A DNA stretch of 64,000 nucleotides, taken from Streptomyces sp. NBC_01116. GTDB lineage: Bacteria; Actinomycetota; Actinomycetes; Streptomycetales; Streptomycetaceae. The notes under the pieces were generated by a model, which worked only from the letters and a program-made list of their open reading frames with translations, ran no database searches and was not told the DNA's origin. The stretch is taken from positions 5,503,501 through 5,567,500 of the forward strand of contig NZ_CP108644.1 in assembly GCF_041435495.1 (NCBI RefSeq). The letters are read 5' to 3'. Below, piece by piece: positions 8,172 through 16,754 of this stretch (position 1 is its first letter; each line of letters starts with the position of its first letter). The translations under genes and the position numbers were made by a program.

Positions 8172-9830
8172 TCAGAGGGCCCCGGCCCCGGCCCCGACCC
8201 CGGCCCCGGCAGCCCCGGCACCCGCTCCCCGGACCGCCCGGCCCGCCAGCACGGAGGTGCGCCTGCCGTCCTCGATGACGAACCGGCCGTCGATCAGCAC
8301 ATGCGGGATGCCGACCGGGAGCGCGCGCGGCTCCGCGAACGTGGAGCCCGCCGCCACCGCCTCCGGGTCGAACAGCACCAGGTCCGCGCGGTATCCCTCG
8401 CGCACCAGGCCCCGGTCCGCGAGCCGCAGCCGGGCGGCCGGCCGCGAGGTCAGATGGGCGACGCACTCCTCCAGTGAGAGGATGCCCAACTCCCTTACGT
8501 ACCGGCCGAGATACTGCGGGAACGTGCCGTACGCCCGGGGGTGCGGCTTGTCGCCCTGGAGGATGCCGTCGCTGCCTCCGGTGTGCACCGGGTGCCGCAT
8601 GATCTGCTGGACGTTCTCCTCGTGGCCCACGTGCTGGAGGATCGTCGTCCCGAGCCGGTCCTCGGTGAGCAGCCGCCGGGCGGTCACCCAGGGCTCCTCG
8701 CCCCGCAGGACCGCCGAATCCGCCACCGTGCGGCCCACGTACTCGGCCAGGTGCGGTGCGCCGACGCCGGAGATCTCGATGGTGTCCCACTCGATCGGCA
8801 CCCCGTGGCAGCCGTCCGAGCCCAGCACCTCCAGGTGGTGCCGGATCCGCTCCGCGCTCTCCGCGTCCGCGAGCCGGGCCAGGATCGCGTCCGGTCCGCC
8901 CTCGCTCACCCAGCTCGGCAGCATGGCCACCAGCGTGGTGCAGCCCGGGGTGTACGGGTAGGTGTCGAGCGAGATGTCGGCCCCGGCGGCGAGCGCCCCG
9001 TCGAGCAGGGCGAGGAGGTCGGGCGCCCTGCCCTTGTTCACGCCGAAGTTCATGGTGGCGTGGGCGAGATGGAGGGCGCAGCCGGCGTTCCGGGTGAGCT
9101 GGACCATCTCCTCGTACGCCTCCAGCGCACCGGCCCCGTAACTGCGGTGGTGCGGGCAGTAGTAGCCGCCGTGACGGGCCACCACCCGGCACAGCTCGGT
9201 GAGTTCGGCGTCGTCCGCGTACATCCCGGGCGTGTAGGTCAGCCCGGACGACATGCCGACCGCGCCTTCCCGCATGCCCTGGTCGACCAGCTCCTTCATC
9301 CGGGCCAGCTCGTCCGCCGTGGCGGGCCGGTCGTCCCAGCCCACCGCGTACATCCGGACCGTGCCCTGCGGGATGAGGTAGGCGGCGTTCACCGCGATGC
9401 CCTGGCCGCCGAAGTTCCGGTCGAGGCGGTCCAGATAGCCGCCGACGGTGCGCCAGTCGAAGTCGATGTCGCTCCCGTCGCCGTTCCAGCCGGTGATGGA
9501 GCGCCGGACCTCGGCGAGGGTGCGGTCGTCGGCCGGGGCGTACGACAGCCCGTCCTGGCCCAGCACTTCCAGGGTGACGCCCTGCGCGGCCTTCGCACTG
9601 TGGTCGGGGTCGCGCAGCAGCGCCAGGTCGCTGTGGGCGTGCATGTCGATGAAGCCGGGGGCGAGCGTGAGGCCGTCCGCGTCCACGTGGCGGGTGGCGG
9701 TGGGGCGGGGGCCGGGGGAGCCCTCGGGGTGGATCTCGGCTATGCGGCCGCCGTCGAGGGCCACGTCGGCGCGGTAGGAGGGCGCGCCGGTGCCGTCGAC
9801 GACGAGCGCGTCACGCAGGACCAGGTCCAT
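8172..9830 (-). CDS. N-acyl-D-amino-acid deacylase family amidohydrolase
   Basis: A 552-residue metal-dependent amidohydrolase expected to remove the acyl group from N-acyl-D-amino acids. The zinc ligands H64 and H66 are in DMHAHSD, and further histidines are in YYCPHHRSYG and HLAHATMN. The usual GNCG motif, whose Cys bridges metal in Alcaligenes D-aminoacylase, is replaced by GQDG at 91-94, so the metal site and substrate may differ. The C-terminal 25 residues are Gly/Ala repeats. It is downstream of the deaminase gene, separated by a MITE-like element. Its stop is 7 nt from the convergent sip stop. Confidence 0.85.
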   Translation of the reverse strand: MDLVLRDALVVDGTGAPSYRADVALDGGRIAEIHPEGSPGPRPTATRHVDADGLTLAPGFIDMHAHSDLALLRDPDHSAKAAQGVTLEVLGQDGLSYAPADDRTLAEVRRSITGWNGDGSDIDFDWRTVGGYLDRLDRNFGGQGIAVNAAYLIPQGTVRMYAVGWDDRPATADELARMKELVDQGMREGAVGMSSGLTYTPGMYADDAELTELCRVVARHGGYYCPHHRSYGAGALEAYEEMVQLTRNAGCALHLAHATMNFGVNKGRAPDLLALLDGALAAGADISLDTYPYTPGCTTLVAMLPSWVSEGGPDAILARLADAESAERIRHHLEVLGSDGCHGVPIEWDTIEISGVGAPHLAEYVGRTVADSAVLRGEEPWVTARRLLTEDRLGTTILQHVGHEENVQQIMRHPVHTGGSDGILQGDKPHPRAYGTFPQYLGRYVRELGILSLEECVAHLTSRPAARLRLADRGLVREGYRADLVLFDPEAVAAGSTFAEPRALPVGIPHVLIDGRFVIEDGRRTSVLAGRAVRGAGAGAAGAGVGAGAGAL

Positions 9831-9870
9831 GGGTCGCCTTTCCGATCGGGGTGGTGGTGCCTGCGGCTCC

Positions 9871-10047
9871 AGGGCGTGTTTCGAAAGTCCCGCCTGCTCG
9901 GCGACGCCTGGCACGCACGGTCGCCGCGCTGTCGGGTTCACCCCGATACATCCAGTATCGGGGTGGCCCTCCGCCTTGCGATCGCACGCACCAGACGCCG
10001 CCGAGCCCGCCCTCCGGGCAGACGGCGCTACTTTCGGAACACGCCCT
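9871..10047. mobile_element. 177-bp MITE-like element with 18-bp terminal inverted repeats
   Basis: The left end AGGGCGTGTTTCGAAAGT (9871-9888) and the right end (10030-10047) are inverted copies with one mismatch. There is no transposase frame inside. The interior carries a perfect 11-bp stem at 9939-9965. I recall ends of this type around Streptomyces insertion sequences, but did not check. No clear target duplication is seen. The right end supplies two bases of the TAG stop of the upstream deaminase gene. Confidence 0.75.
9939..9965. terminator. Hairpin inside the MITE-like element
   Basis: CACCCCGATAC and GTATCGGGGTG form a perfect 11-bp stem with a 5-nt loop. It lies between two minus-strand genes that would otherwise form one operon, so it could attenuate or protect the transcript. 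Confidence 0.5.
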
Positions 10048-11383
10048 AGAAGAACGTGCGGATGTAGTCGGTGACCGTGCCGTCCGCCGTGACCAGCGGG
10101 ATCAGCTGCCACTTGTCGAAGCTGGTGCAGGGGTGCGAGAGGCCCATGCCGACCCAGTCGCCCACCTCCAGCTCCGTGCCCGCCTCCGTGCGCACCCAGG
10201 TGTGCTGGTCGGAGAGGCCGGTGACGGTGACCCCGGTGGCGGGCCGGACCGAGCCGTCCCGGCCGGAGCGGACCACCTGCGCCTCGGGCAGATCGAGGTC
10301 GTAGGCCGCGTCCCGCTTGCCCGCGTTCAGGAACGCCTGCTCGCCGGAGGGGCGGGAGACGACCTGCGCCCAGAGGCGGAAGGCGGGCTCCAGCGCACCC
10401 TCCTCGGGAACGCGGTTGAACGGGGTGAGGTGCTTGTAGTGCCCGTCGTCGTGCGAGACGTACGCCCCGGATCGGAGCAACTTCAGTACGGGGAGGCTCA
10501 GTTCCGGAATCTCCGCGAAGACGTCCGCGACCGCGTCGAACCAGGCGCTGCCGCCCGCGCTGACGACGACCTCCTCGGCGCCGGAGAACCGGCCGGCCGC
10601 GTCGAAGCCGGCCGCCAGTCCGACGAGCCGCCGCAGCCACTCCCGTACCCGCTCCGGGTCGGCGTCCGGCACCTCGCCCTCGTATCCGGCGACGCCCACC
10701 AGCCGCAGCGAACCGGCCGCCGCCACCGCGTCGGCCACCGCCGCGCAGTCGGCCTCCGTGCGGGCCCCGGTGCGGGCGCCCTCACCCGCGCCCAGCTCCA
10801 CGACCACGTCGACCGGCCGGGTGGCGCCCGCCGCGCCGAGGGCCTCGTCCATCAGCTCGACGCCGCGCACGGAGTCGACGTAGCAGACGAAGCGGAACGC
10901 CGGGTCGGCCGTCATCTCGCCGGCCAGCCAGCGCAGGGCGACGGCGTCGACCAGCTCGTTGGCGAGGAAGATCCGCCCGATGCCGTACGCCCGGTAGACC
11001 CGCGCCTGGTGCGGCACTGCGGCCGTGATGCCCCAGGCGCCGCGCTTCAGCTGGTCGGCGAAGAGCTGCGGGGACATGGACGTCTTGCCGTGCGGGGCGA
11101 ACGCGAGGCCGTGGCGCTCGGCGTACGTCTCCAGGAGGTCGAGGTTGTGCGCGACCGACTCGGCGGAGAGCGCGAGGACCGGGGTGGTGAACCCGCCGGT
11201 GAAGAGGTTGCGCCGCTCGGCGGCCAGGGCCCCGACGGTCAGGCCCTCGGCGTCCGGCGGCAGGGCCTTGAAGCGGTGGTCGACGCGTTCGTCGGCGAGG
11301 CCGGACGCCAGGGACGCGGGGGAGGCGCCGGGGGCGGAAGGCGCGGGGGCGGCGGTGTGGCCGGTGGGGCGTTCGGCTGCCAA
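10046..11383 (-). CDS. D-serine deaminase-like / D-threonine aldolase-like PLP enzyme
   Basis: A 445-residue fold type III PLP enzyme with an alanine-racemase-type barrel and a C-terminal DSD1-like domain. K100 in FAPHGKTSMSP is the Schiff-base lysine; GMGLSHPCTSFDKW near the C-terminus holds the His and Cys that bind zinc in eukaryotic-type D-serine dehydratases. TTG 11383 is chosen because GAGGAG stands 6 nt upstream; the longer ATG 11425 start would overlap the operator-like palindromes. Probable reaction: deamination of a D-amino acid or aldol cleavage of a beta-hydroxy D-amino acid. Divergent from the kinase/IclR operon. Confidence 0.82.
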   Translation of the reverse strand: MAAERPTGHTAAPAPSAPGASPASLASGLADERVDHRFKALPPDAEGLTVGALAAERRNLFTGGFTTPVLALSAESVAHNLDLLETYAERHGLAFAPHGKTSMSPQLFADQLKRGAWGITAAVPHQARVYRAYGIGRIFLANELVDAVALRWLAGEMTADPAFRFVCYVDSVRGVELMDEALGAAGATRPVDVVVELGAGEGARTGARTEADCAAVADAVAAAGSLRLVGVAGYEGEVPDADPERVREWLRRLVGLAAGFDAAGRFSGAEEVVVSAGGSAWFDAVADVFAEIPELSLPVLKLLRSGAYVSHDDGHYKHLTPFNRVPEEGALEPAFRLWAQVVSRPSGEQAFLNAGKRDAAYDLDLPEAQVVRSGRDGSVRPATGVTVTGLSDQHTWVRTEAGTELEVGDWVGMGLSHPCTSFDKWQLIPLVTADGTVTDYIRTFF

Positions 11384-11402
11384 GGGGAGCTCCTCGAAGT
11401 TC

Positions 11403-11441
11403 GTTGCAGCATATGCAACACCCATTGCGTATATCGCTCAA
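11403..11441. promoter_or_regulatory. Two 17-bp palindromes, likely IclR operator
   Basis: GTTGCA-N5-TGCAAC (11403-11419) is a perfect inverted repeat, followed at 11425-11441 by the looser TTGCGTATATCGCTCAA. They lie in the divergent promoter region of the deaminase and the kinase-IclR-RidA operon. The second gene of that operon is an IclR regulator, the natural candidate to bind here. Confidence 0.6.
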
Positions 11442-11516
11442 CGCTGTCTAACATCCGAGCCGATGCCCGGTCAATGGTGACCACCGGCCCGCACGCCGAT
11501 CAGCGAGGAGCCCTCA

Positions 11517-12671
11517 GTGTCCGGACCCGCAGCAGGGACGGCCGACGCCGCCACGACCACCGATGTCGTCTGTCTCGGTGAGTCCATGGTGACGTTCCTG
11601 CCCTCGCAGCCCGGCCGCCTCGCCGACGTGCCCTCCTTCGGGCGCGGGATCGGCGGCGCCGAGTCCAACGTGGCCTGTGCGCTCGCCGCCGCCGGGCACC
11701 GGGCGGCCTGGGTCGGCCGGGTCGGCGCGGACGGCTTCGGCGACCACCTCGTCGAGACGATCGCGTCGTACGGGGTCGACACCTCGGCCGTCCGCCGCGA
11801 TCCCGTGCGCCCGACCGGCATCTACTTCCGTACGGCCACCGACCGGGGGACCGACACGCACGAGGTCGCCTACTACCGGGCCGGGTCCGCCGCCTCCGCG
11901 ATGTCCCCGGACAACGTGCCGTACGCGGACCTCCTCGCGGGCCGCGTCCTGCACCTGTCCGGGATCACCGCCGCGCTGTCCGCCGACTGCCTGGCGCTGC
12001 TGCGGGACCTGACGGCACCGCGGCCCGGCCGGCCGCTCGTCTCCTTCGACGTCAACCACCGGCCGCACCTGTGGCGGGGCGGGGACGCCGACGCCTCCGT
12101 GCTGCTGGAGCTGGCCCGCCGCGCCGACCTCGTGTTCGTCGGCGAGGACGAGGCGGAGGAGGCGTGGGGGATCGTCGGCGCGGAGGCGATCCGGGCGGCG
12201 CTGCCGGAGCCGGCCGTGGTCGTCGTGAAGCGGGGGAGCGCGGGCGCGACGGTGTTCGCCTCGGGGCCCCGCCCCGGACCGCGCTCCTCGAACGCCGGAG
12301 CGGCTGAGAACGCCGGAGCTGAGAGCGCCGGAGCTGAGAGCGCCGCCGGAGAGGCTGAGAGCGCCGCCGACACCGTCACTCTTGTCCCCGCCCTCCGTGT
12401 CGACGTCGTGGCCGCCGTCGGGGCCGGGGACGCGTTCGCCGCCGGGTTCCTCTCCGCCACCCTGCGCGGGCTGCCCGTGCGCGAGCGGGTCCGGCACGGG
12501 CACCTCATGGCCGCCGCCGTCCTCACCGTCCCCGGCGACCTCACCGACCCGCCCGCCCGTGACCACGCCGACCGCCTCGCGGCCCTCGACGACGACGCCT
12601 GGGGGAGACTTCGTCTCGGCCCCGGCTGGACCGCAGCCGACCGGGCCCCCGAGGAGGTACGCACACCATGA
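11517..12671 (+). CDS. PfkB-family sugar kinase (2-keto-3-deoxygluconate kinase-like)
   Basis: A 384-residue ribokinase-family protein that should phosphorylate a sugar or sugar acid with ATP. The N-terminus has CLGESMVTFLP and GGAESNVACALAAAG; the catalytic base D305 is in AAVGAGDAFAAGF. Residues about 250-286 are an Ala/Glu/Ser low-complexity insert made by tandem repeats in the DNA. GTG 11517 follows GAGGAG. The kinase overlaps the IclR gene by 4 bp (ATGA), so they are co-translated. The closest family feel is KDG kinase, in keeping with the GntP permease in the cluster. Confidence 0.82.
   Translation: MSGPAAGTADAATTTDVVCLGESMVTFLPSQPGRLADVPSFGRGIGGAESNVACALAAAGHRAAWVGRVGADGFGDHLVETIASYGVDTSAVRRDPVRPTGIYFRTATDRGTDTHEVAYYRAGSAASAMSPDNVPYADLLAGRVLHLSGITAALSADCLALLRDLTAPRPGRPLVSFDVNHRPHLWRGGDADASVLLELARRADLVFVGEDEAEEAWGIVGAEAIRAALPEPAVVVVKRGSAGATVFASGPRPGPRSSNAGAAENAGAESAGAESAAGEAESAADTVTLVPALRVDVVAAVGAGDAFAAGFLSATLRGLPVRERVRHGHLMAAAVLTVPGDLTDPPARDHADRLAALDDDAWGRLRLGPGWTAADRAPEEVRTP
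12290..12372 (+). repeat. In-frame tandem repeat within the kinase gene
   Basis: Imperfect 12-15-bp units of the type GCTGAGAACGCCGGA/GCTGAGAGCGCC encode an NAGA/ESAGA run at about residues 258-286. The insert falls in a loop before the ATP-binding GAGD motif and keeps the frame. Confidence 0.6.
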
Positions 12672-13426
12672 GCCAGACCGTCGACCGGGCACTCAGCATC
12701 CTGCCGCTGCTCGCCCAGGGACCCGCCGACCTCGGCCAGGTCGCCGAGCGGCTCGGCGTCCACAAGTCCACGGCGCTGCGCCTGCTGCGTACGCTCCACG
12801 AGCACGGCCTCGTCTACCGCCAGGAGGACCAGCGCTACCGCCTCGGCGCCCGGCTCTTCGCGCTCGCGCAGGAGGCCGTCGAGAACCTCGACGTACGCGA
12901 GATCGCCCACTCGCACCTGGTCGCGCTGAACGACCGCTGCGGGCACACCGTCCACCTCGCCGTGTACGAGGAGCAGGAAGTCCTCTACATCGACAAGGTC
13001 GAGAGCCGCTACCCGGTCCGGATGTACTCACGGATCGGCAAGCCCGTCGCGATCACCGTCGCGGCCGTGGCCAAGCTGCTGCTGGCCGACCTCACCGAGC
13101 CCGAGCGGCGCGTCATCGCCGAGAAGCTCGACTACCCCATGTACACGTCCCGTTCGACGCCCAACGCGGGAGCCTTCCTCAAGGAGCTCTCCGTCGTCCG
13201 CGAACAGGGATGGGCCACCGACCTCGGTGGCCACGAGGAGTCCATCAACTGCATCGGCGCCCCCATCCGCGGCGCGGACGGGCGGGTCGTCGCGGCCATG
13301 TCGGTGTCCGCACCCAATGTGGTCGTCACGGCCGAGGAACTCCTCACCCTGCTCCCGCTGGTCCGGCGCACCGCCGAGACCATCAGCCGGGAGTACTCCG
13401 GCACCACCCGACCCAAGAAAGCCTGA
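12668..13426 (+). CDS. IclR-family transcriptional regulator
   Basis: A 252-residue regulator. The N-terminal winged helix (VDRALSILPLLAQGPADLGQVAERLGVHKSTALRLLRTLHEHGLV) is followed by the GAF-like effector domain (YIDKVESRYPVRMYSRIGKP, and the conserved INCIGAPIRG near residue 195). It is translationally coupled to the kinase by ATGA and followed within 6 nt by ridA. It probably controls the divergent promoters at 11403-11441 in response to a cluster metabolite. Confidence 0.92.
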   Translation: MSQTVDRALSILPLLAQGPADLGQVAERLGVHKSTALRLLRTLHEHGLVYRQEDQRYRLGARLFALAQEAVENLDVREIAHSHLVALNDRCGHTVHLAVYEEQEVLYIDKVESRYPVRMYSRIGKPVAITVAAVAKLLLADLTEPERRVIAEKLDYPMYTSRSTPNAGAFLKELSVVREQGWATDLGGHEESINCIGAPIRGADGRVVAAMSVSAPNVVVTAEELLTLLPLVRRTAETISREYSGTTRPKKA

Positions 13427-13432
13427 TCAGCC

Positions 13433-13843
13433 ATGACCGAGAAGACCGCCCTCACTCCCTCCACCCACACCACGCCGCCCGCGAAGTTCTCGCACGGCGT
13501 GAAGAAGGGGAACATCCTCCAGGTCGCCGGCCAGGTCGGCTTCCTCCCGGCGGTGGCGGGCCAGGCCCCGACGCCCGCCGGTCCGACGCTCCGCGAGCAG
13601 ACCCTCCAGACCTTCGCCAACGTGAAGGCGATCCTGGAGGAGGGCGGCGCGAGCTGGGACGACGTGATGATGATGCGCGTCTACCTCACGGACGTGGACC
13701 ACTTCGCGGAGATGAACGAGATCTACAACACGTACTTCGCCGAGCAGAACCTCAAGGAGGCCCCCTCGGCCCGCACGACGGTCTACGTCGGCCTGCCCAA
13801 GGGGCTGCTCATCGAGATCGACGCCCTCGCGGTGATCGGCTGA
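13433..13843 (+). CDS. ridA: RidA/YjgF-family enamine/imine deaminase
   Basis: A 136-residue RidA-fold protein. RidA proteins hydrolyse the reactive enamine/imine products of PLP deaminases to 2-keto acids. R114 in SARTTVYVG and E128 in LLIEIDALAV match the active-site arginine and following motif. It lies 6 nt after iclR. Its presence supports a PLP deaminase role for the divergent 10046-11383 enzyme. Confidence 0.88.
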   Translation: MTEKTALTPSTHTTPPAKFSHGVKKGNILQVAGQVGFLPAVAGQAPTPAGPTLREQTLQTFANVKAILEEGGASWDDVMMMRVYLTDVDHFAEMNEIYNTYFAEQNLKEAPSARTTVYVGLPKGLLIEIDALAVIG

Positions 13844-13936
13844 CCCGCTCCGGCCCGCCGGCCGTTCCCTCCCCCCGAACGCCGCCTCCCACGGATCGCT
13901 TTGCCCCACCCGCGTAACCCCTCCCGCACGCCGTAC

Positions 13937-13970
13937 GGCACGGCGCCCCGCTCCCCGGGGGCGCCGTGCC
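13937..13970 (+). terminator. Strong hairpin between ridA and gntP
   Basis: GGCACGGCGCCCC and GGGGCGCCGTGCC form a perfect 13-bp stem around 8 nt. It may end the kinase-iclR-ridA transcript or act as an attenuator before the permease, which starts 38 nt downstream. Confidence 0.6.
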
Positions 13971-14007
13971 GCGCTCCCCCCTGCCCTCCAGCACCACCGG
14001 AGTCCCC

Positions 14008-15483
14008 ATGCTGCTCGCCGCCACCCCACCGCCGGTCGAGGCACCACCGCACACCGGTGGCCTGCTCCTCCTGATCGACGGCACCGCCGGTCTGCTGACC
14101 GTCGCGGCCCTCGGGATCGCCCTCCTGCTCTTCCTGATCATCAAGGTCAGGCTCCAGCCGTTCGTCGCCCTGCTCGCGGTCTCCATAGCCGTCGGCCTCG
14201 GCGCCGGGCTCTCGGTCACCGAACTCTTCGGCACCGTGCAGAAGTCCGCCGCCGTCTCGGTCATCGAGTCCGGCATGGGCGGCATCCTCGGCCATGTCGC
14301 GATCATCATCGGGCTCGGCACCATGCTCGGCGCGATCCTCGAAGTGTCCGGCGGGGCAGAGGTGTTGAGCGCCCGCCTGCTGAACGCCTTCGGCGAGAAG
14401 CGCGCCCCGCTCGCCATGGGGATGACGGGCCTCGTCTTCGGCATCCCGGTCTTCTTCGACGTCGGCATCTTCGTCCTCGCGCCGATCGTGTACGCCGCGG
14501 CCAAGCGCTCCGGAAAATCGATCCTGCTCTACGCGATGCCGCTGCTGGCGGGCCTGTCCATGACCCACGCCTTCCTGCCGCCGCACCCGGGACCGGTGGC
14601 CGCCGCCGGACTCTTCAACGTCTCGCTCGGCTGGGTCATCCTGATGGGCGTCGTCGTCGGCATCCCGTCGGTCATCGCCGCCTGGGCGTACGCCGCCTGG
14701 ATCGGCAAGCGGATCTTCGTCGACGTCCCGCAGGACATGGTGGAGGCCGCCGAGGAGGCCAAGGCCGCCGTCGCCGCCGAACAGCGCGCCGCCGGGGTCA
14801 CCCCGCACGAGAAGCCGGTCCCGCTCGGCACGGTCCTCGCGATCATCGGCACCCCGCTGATCCTGATCCTCGCCGCGACGTTCTCCTCCATCGCCCTGGA
14901 CCCCTCCACGCTCCGCTCGGTGATCGAGTTCTTCGGCAACCCGTTCGTCGCCCTGACGATCGCCCTGTTCCTCGCGTACTACCTGCTCGGCATCCGGCGC
15001 GGCTGGTCCCGCAAGTCCCTGGAATCGGTCTCCACGTCCTCGCTCAAGCCCGTCGGCAACATCCTGCTGGTGGTCGGCGCGGGCGGCATCTTCGGCGCGG
15101 TCCTCAAGGGCAGCGGCATCGCGGACGCGCTGGCGGACACCTTCAACGACGTGGGCCTGCCGGTCATCCTGCTCGCGTGGCTGATCTCGGTGGTCCTGCG
15201 TGTCGCCCAGGGCTCGGCCACCGTCGCGATCGTCACGACCGCCGGGATCGTGGTCCCGCTGGTCGAGGGCCAGGACTTCTCCCAGGCCCACCTCGCGCTG
15301 ATCATCATGGCGATCTCGGCGGGCTCGATCTTCGCCTCGCACGTGAACGACGGCGGCTTCTGGATGGTGTCCAAGTACTTCGGCATCAGCGAGCGCGACA
15401 CCCTGAAGTCCTGGACCGTCCTGGAGACGGTGCTCTCGGTCGCGGGCTTCGTCGTCGCGGCGCTGCTCAGCCTGGTCATCTAG
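14008..15483 (+). CDS. GntP-family gluconate:H+ symporter
   Basis: A 491-residue integral membrane permease with 12-14 hydrophobic helices. The GntP family imports gluconate and related sugar or hydroxy acids with protons; some members carry D-serine. Typical segments are GMGGILGHVAIIIGLGTMLG, MTHAFLPPHPGPVAAAG and ISAGSIFASHVNDGGFWMV. ATG 14008 has GGAG 7 nt upstream. As last gene of the plus-strand cluster it most likely brings in the substrate handled by the kinase or the D-amino-acid enzymes. Confidence 0.9.
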   Translation: MLLAATPPPVEAPPHTGGLLLLIDGTAGLLTVAALGIALLLFLIIKVRLQPFVALLAVSIAVGLGAGLSVTELFGTVQKSAAVSVIESGMGGILGHVAIIIGLGTMLGAILEVSGGAEVLSARLLNAFGEKRAPLAMGMTGLVFGIPVFFDVGIFVLAPIVYAAAKRSGKSILLYAMPLLAGLSMTHAFLPPHPGPVAAAGLFNVSLGWVILMGVVVGIPSVIAAWAYAAWIGKRIFVDVPQDMVEAAEEAKAAVAAEQRAAGVTPHEKPVPLGTVLAIIGTPLILILAATFSSIALDPSTLRSVIEFFGNPFVALTIALFLAYYLLGIRRGWSRKSLESVSTSSLKPVGNILLVVGAGGIFGAVLKGSGIADALADTFNDVGLPVILLAWLISVVLRVAQGSATVAIVTTAGIVVPLVEGQDFSQAHLALIIMAISAGSIFASHVNDGGFWMVSKYFGISERDTLKSWTVLETVLSVAGFVVAALLSLVI

Positions 15484-15515
15484 GGCGTACGGGGCCCCGC
15501 CCCCTCGGGCTTCCC

Positions 15516-16601
15516 TCAACCCCCCTTACGGGCCACGTAGTAGACGTTCAGGATGTCGCCCTCCACCTCGCGCACCTCCACCTCCCCGAAGCCCGCCTCC
15601 TCCAGCATCCGCAGCGCGGTCTGCCTGCCCCACACGGTCCCCAGGCCCGCACCGCCCTCGCCGAGCGAGACGGTCATGCAGTAGAAGACCGAGAAGGTGT
15701 AGAGGGTGGGGCCCAGCGGGAGGTCCAGGTTCTCCTCCAGCCTGCTGGAGGCCGCGATGTCTCCCATCAGGAACACCCCGTCGTCCCGCAGCGCACCGGC
15801 GACGGCCGCCAGGGTCTCCGCCGGGCGGGCCAGGTCGTGGATCACGTCGAAGGCGGTCACCAGGTCGTACGGGCCGGTCACCCGGGCCGCGTCCGCCAGG
15901 TCGAAGTGCGCGTTGCGCAGGCCCAGCCGTTCCGCCTCGCCCCGGGCCGCCGCGATGCCGCCCTCGGACATGTCCACCCCGGTGAACCGGCTGGCCGGGA
16001 ACGCCCGCGCCAGCAGATTGACCGCGTGCCCCTGGCCCGTACCGACGTCCAGCACGTCCAGACCCGTGCCCGAGGCCAGCCGCTCCGGCAGGCCGGGCAC
16101 CAGCGGGACGATCGCGTCGACCAGCGCGGCGTCGTACACGCGGGCCGTCTCCTCGGCCTGGAGCTCCTGGAACCTCGGGTACGAGGAGTAGGGCACCCCG
16201 CCCCCGTCCCGGAACGCCGCGACCACCTCGTCCTCGACCAGCCCGATCAGCGCGAGGTCCTGGAGGAAGGAGGCGAGGTTGTCGGGCCCGGCCGCGCGGC
16301 AGAGGGCGGCGGCGTGCTCGGGCGGCAGCCGGTACGTGCCGTCCGACGGGTCGTACACGACGATCCCGCCCACCGTCACCCCGCCGAGCCACTCGCGCAC
16401 ATAGCGTTCGTCCAGCCCGGCGGCCCCGGCGATCTCCTCACTGGTCGACGGCGGCAGCAGCGCCATCACGTCGAACAGCCGCGTCCGGTGCCCGAGGCTG
16501 CACAGATACCCCAGGCAGGAATCGTTGAGCACCTGCACCATCCGGCCGGCGAACTCCTCCTGCCGGGCCGGATCCCCTGTCCGCTGGATCGTGTGGGACA
16601 T
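15516..16601 (-). CDS. SAM-dependent methyltransferase with N-terminal winged helix
   Basis: A 361-residue class I methyltransferase. The N-terminal 90 residues form a winged-helix-like domain (TRLFDVMALLPPSTSEEIAGAAGLDERYVREWLGG); the Rossmann fold follows with motif I VLDVGTGQGHAVNLLA near residue 180 and the acidic loop FTGVDMSEGG. The architecture resembles the RrmJ-unrelated transcription-regulator-like methyltransferases common in actinobacteria. A very good ribosome binding site (AAGGAGG) precedes ATG 16601. Substrate unknown; convergent with gntP. Confidence 0.82.
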   Translation of the reverse strand: MSHTIQRTGDPARQEEFAGRMVQVLNDSCLGYLCSLGHRTRLFDVMALLPPSTSEEIAGAAGLDERYVREWLGGVTVGGIVVYDPSDGTYRLPPEHAAALCRAAGPDNLASFLQDLALIGLVEDEVVAAFRDGGGVPYSSYPRFQELQAEETARVYDAALVDAIVPLVPGLPERLASGTGLDVLDVGTGQGHAVNLLARAFPASRFTGVDMSEGGIAAARGEAERLGLRNAHFDLADAARVTGPYDLVTAFDVIHDLARPAETLAAVAGALRDDGVFLMGDIAASSRLEENLDLPLGPTLYTFSVFYCMTVSLGEGGAGLGTVWGRQTALRMLEEAGFGEVEVREVEGDILNVYYVARKGG

Positions 16602-16754
16602 GGCGCCTCCTTCGGAAGGCCACAGCGTGCGGCCGCAACCGCGCCCGCTTCCTCCCCCTATCCGCCGTTCGCCGCGGCCGATGGGTCCCCTCCAGATTTT
16701 ACTGCCGTGCGCACCCTCTTGTGCTGTCCCGCCGATTGCGCTTCCTTGATCGGC

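Noticed and set aside
9871..10047. Transposase remnant inside the inverted-repeat element
   Set aside because: No frame of useful length or recognisable transposase motif exists in the 177 bp.
13783..15519. 578-codon minus-strand frame
   Set aside because: Antisense to the GntP permease; Asp/Gln/Arg-rich shadow of a membrane protein gene.
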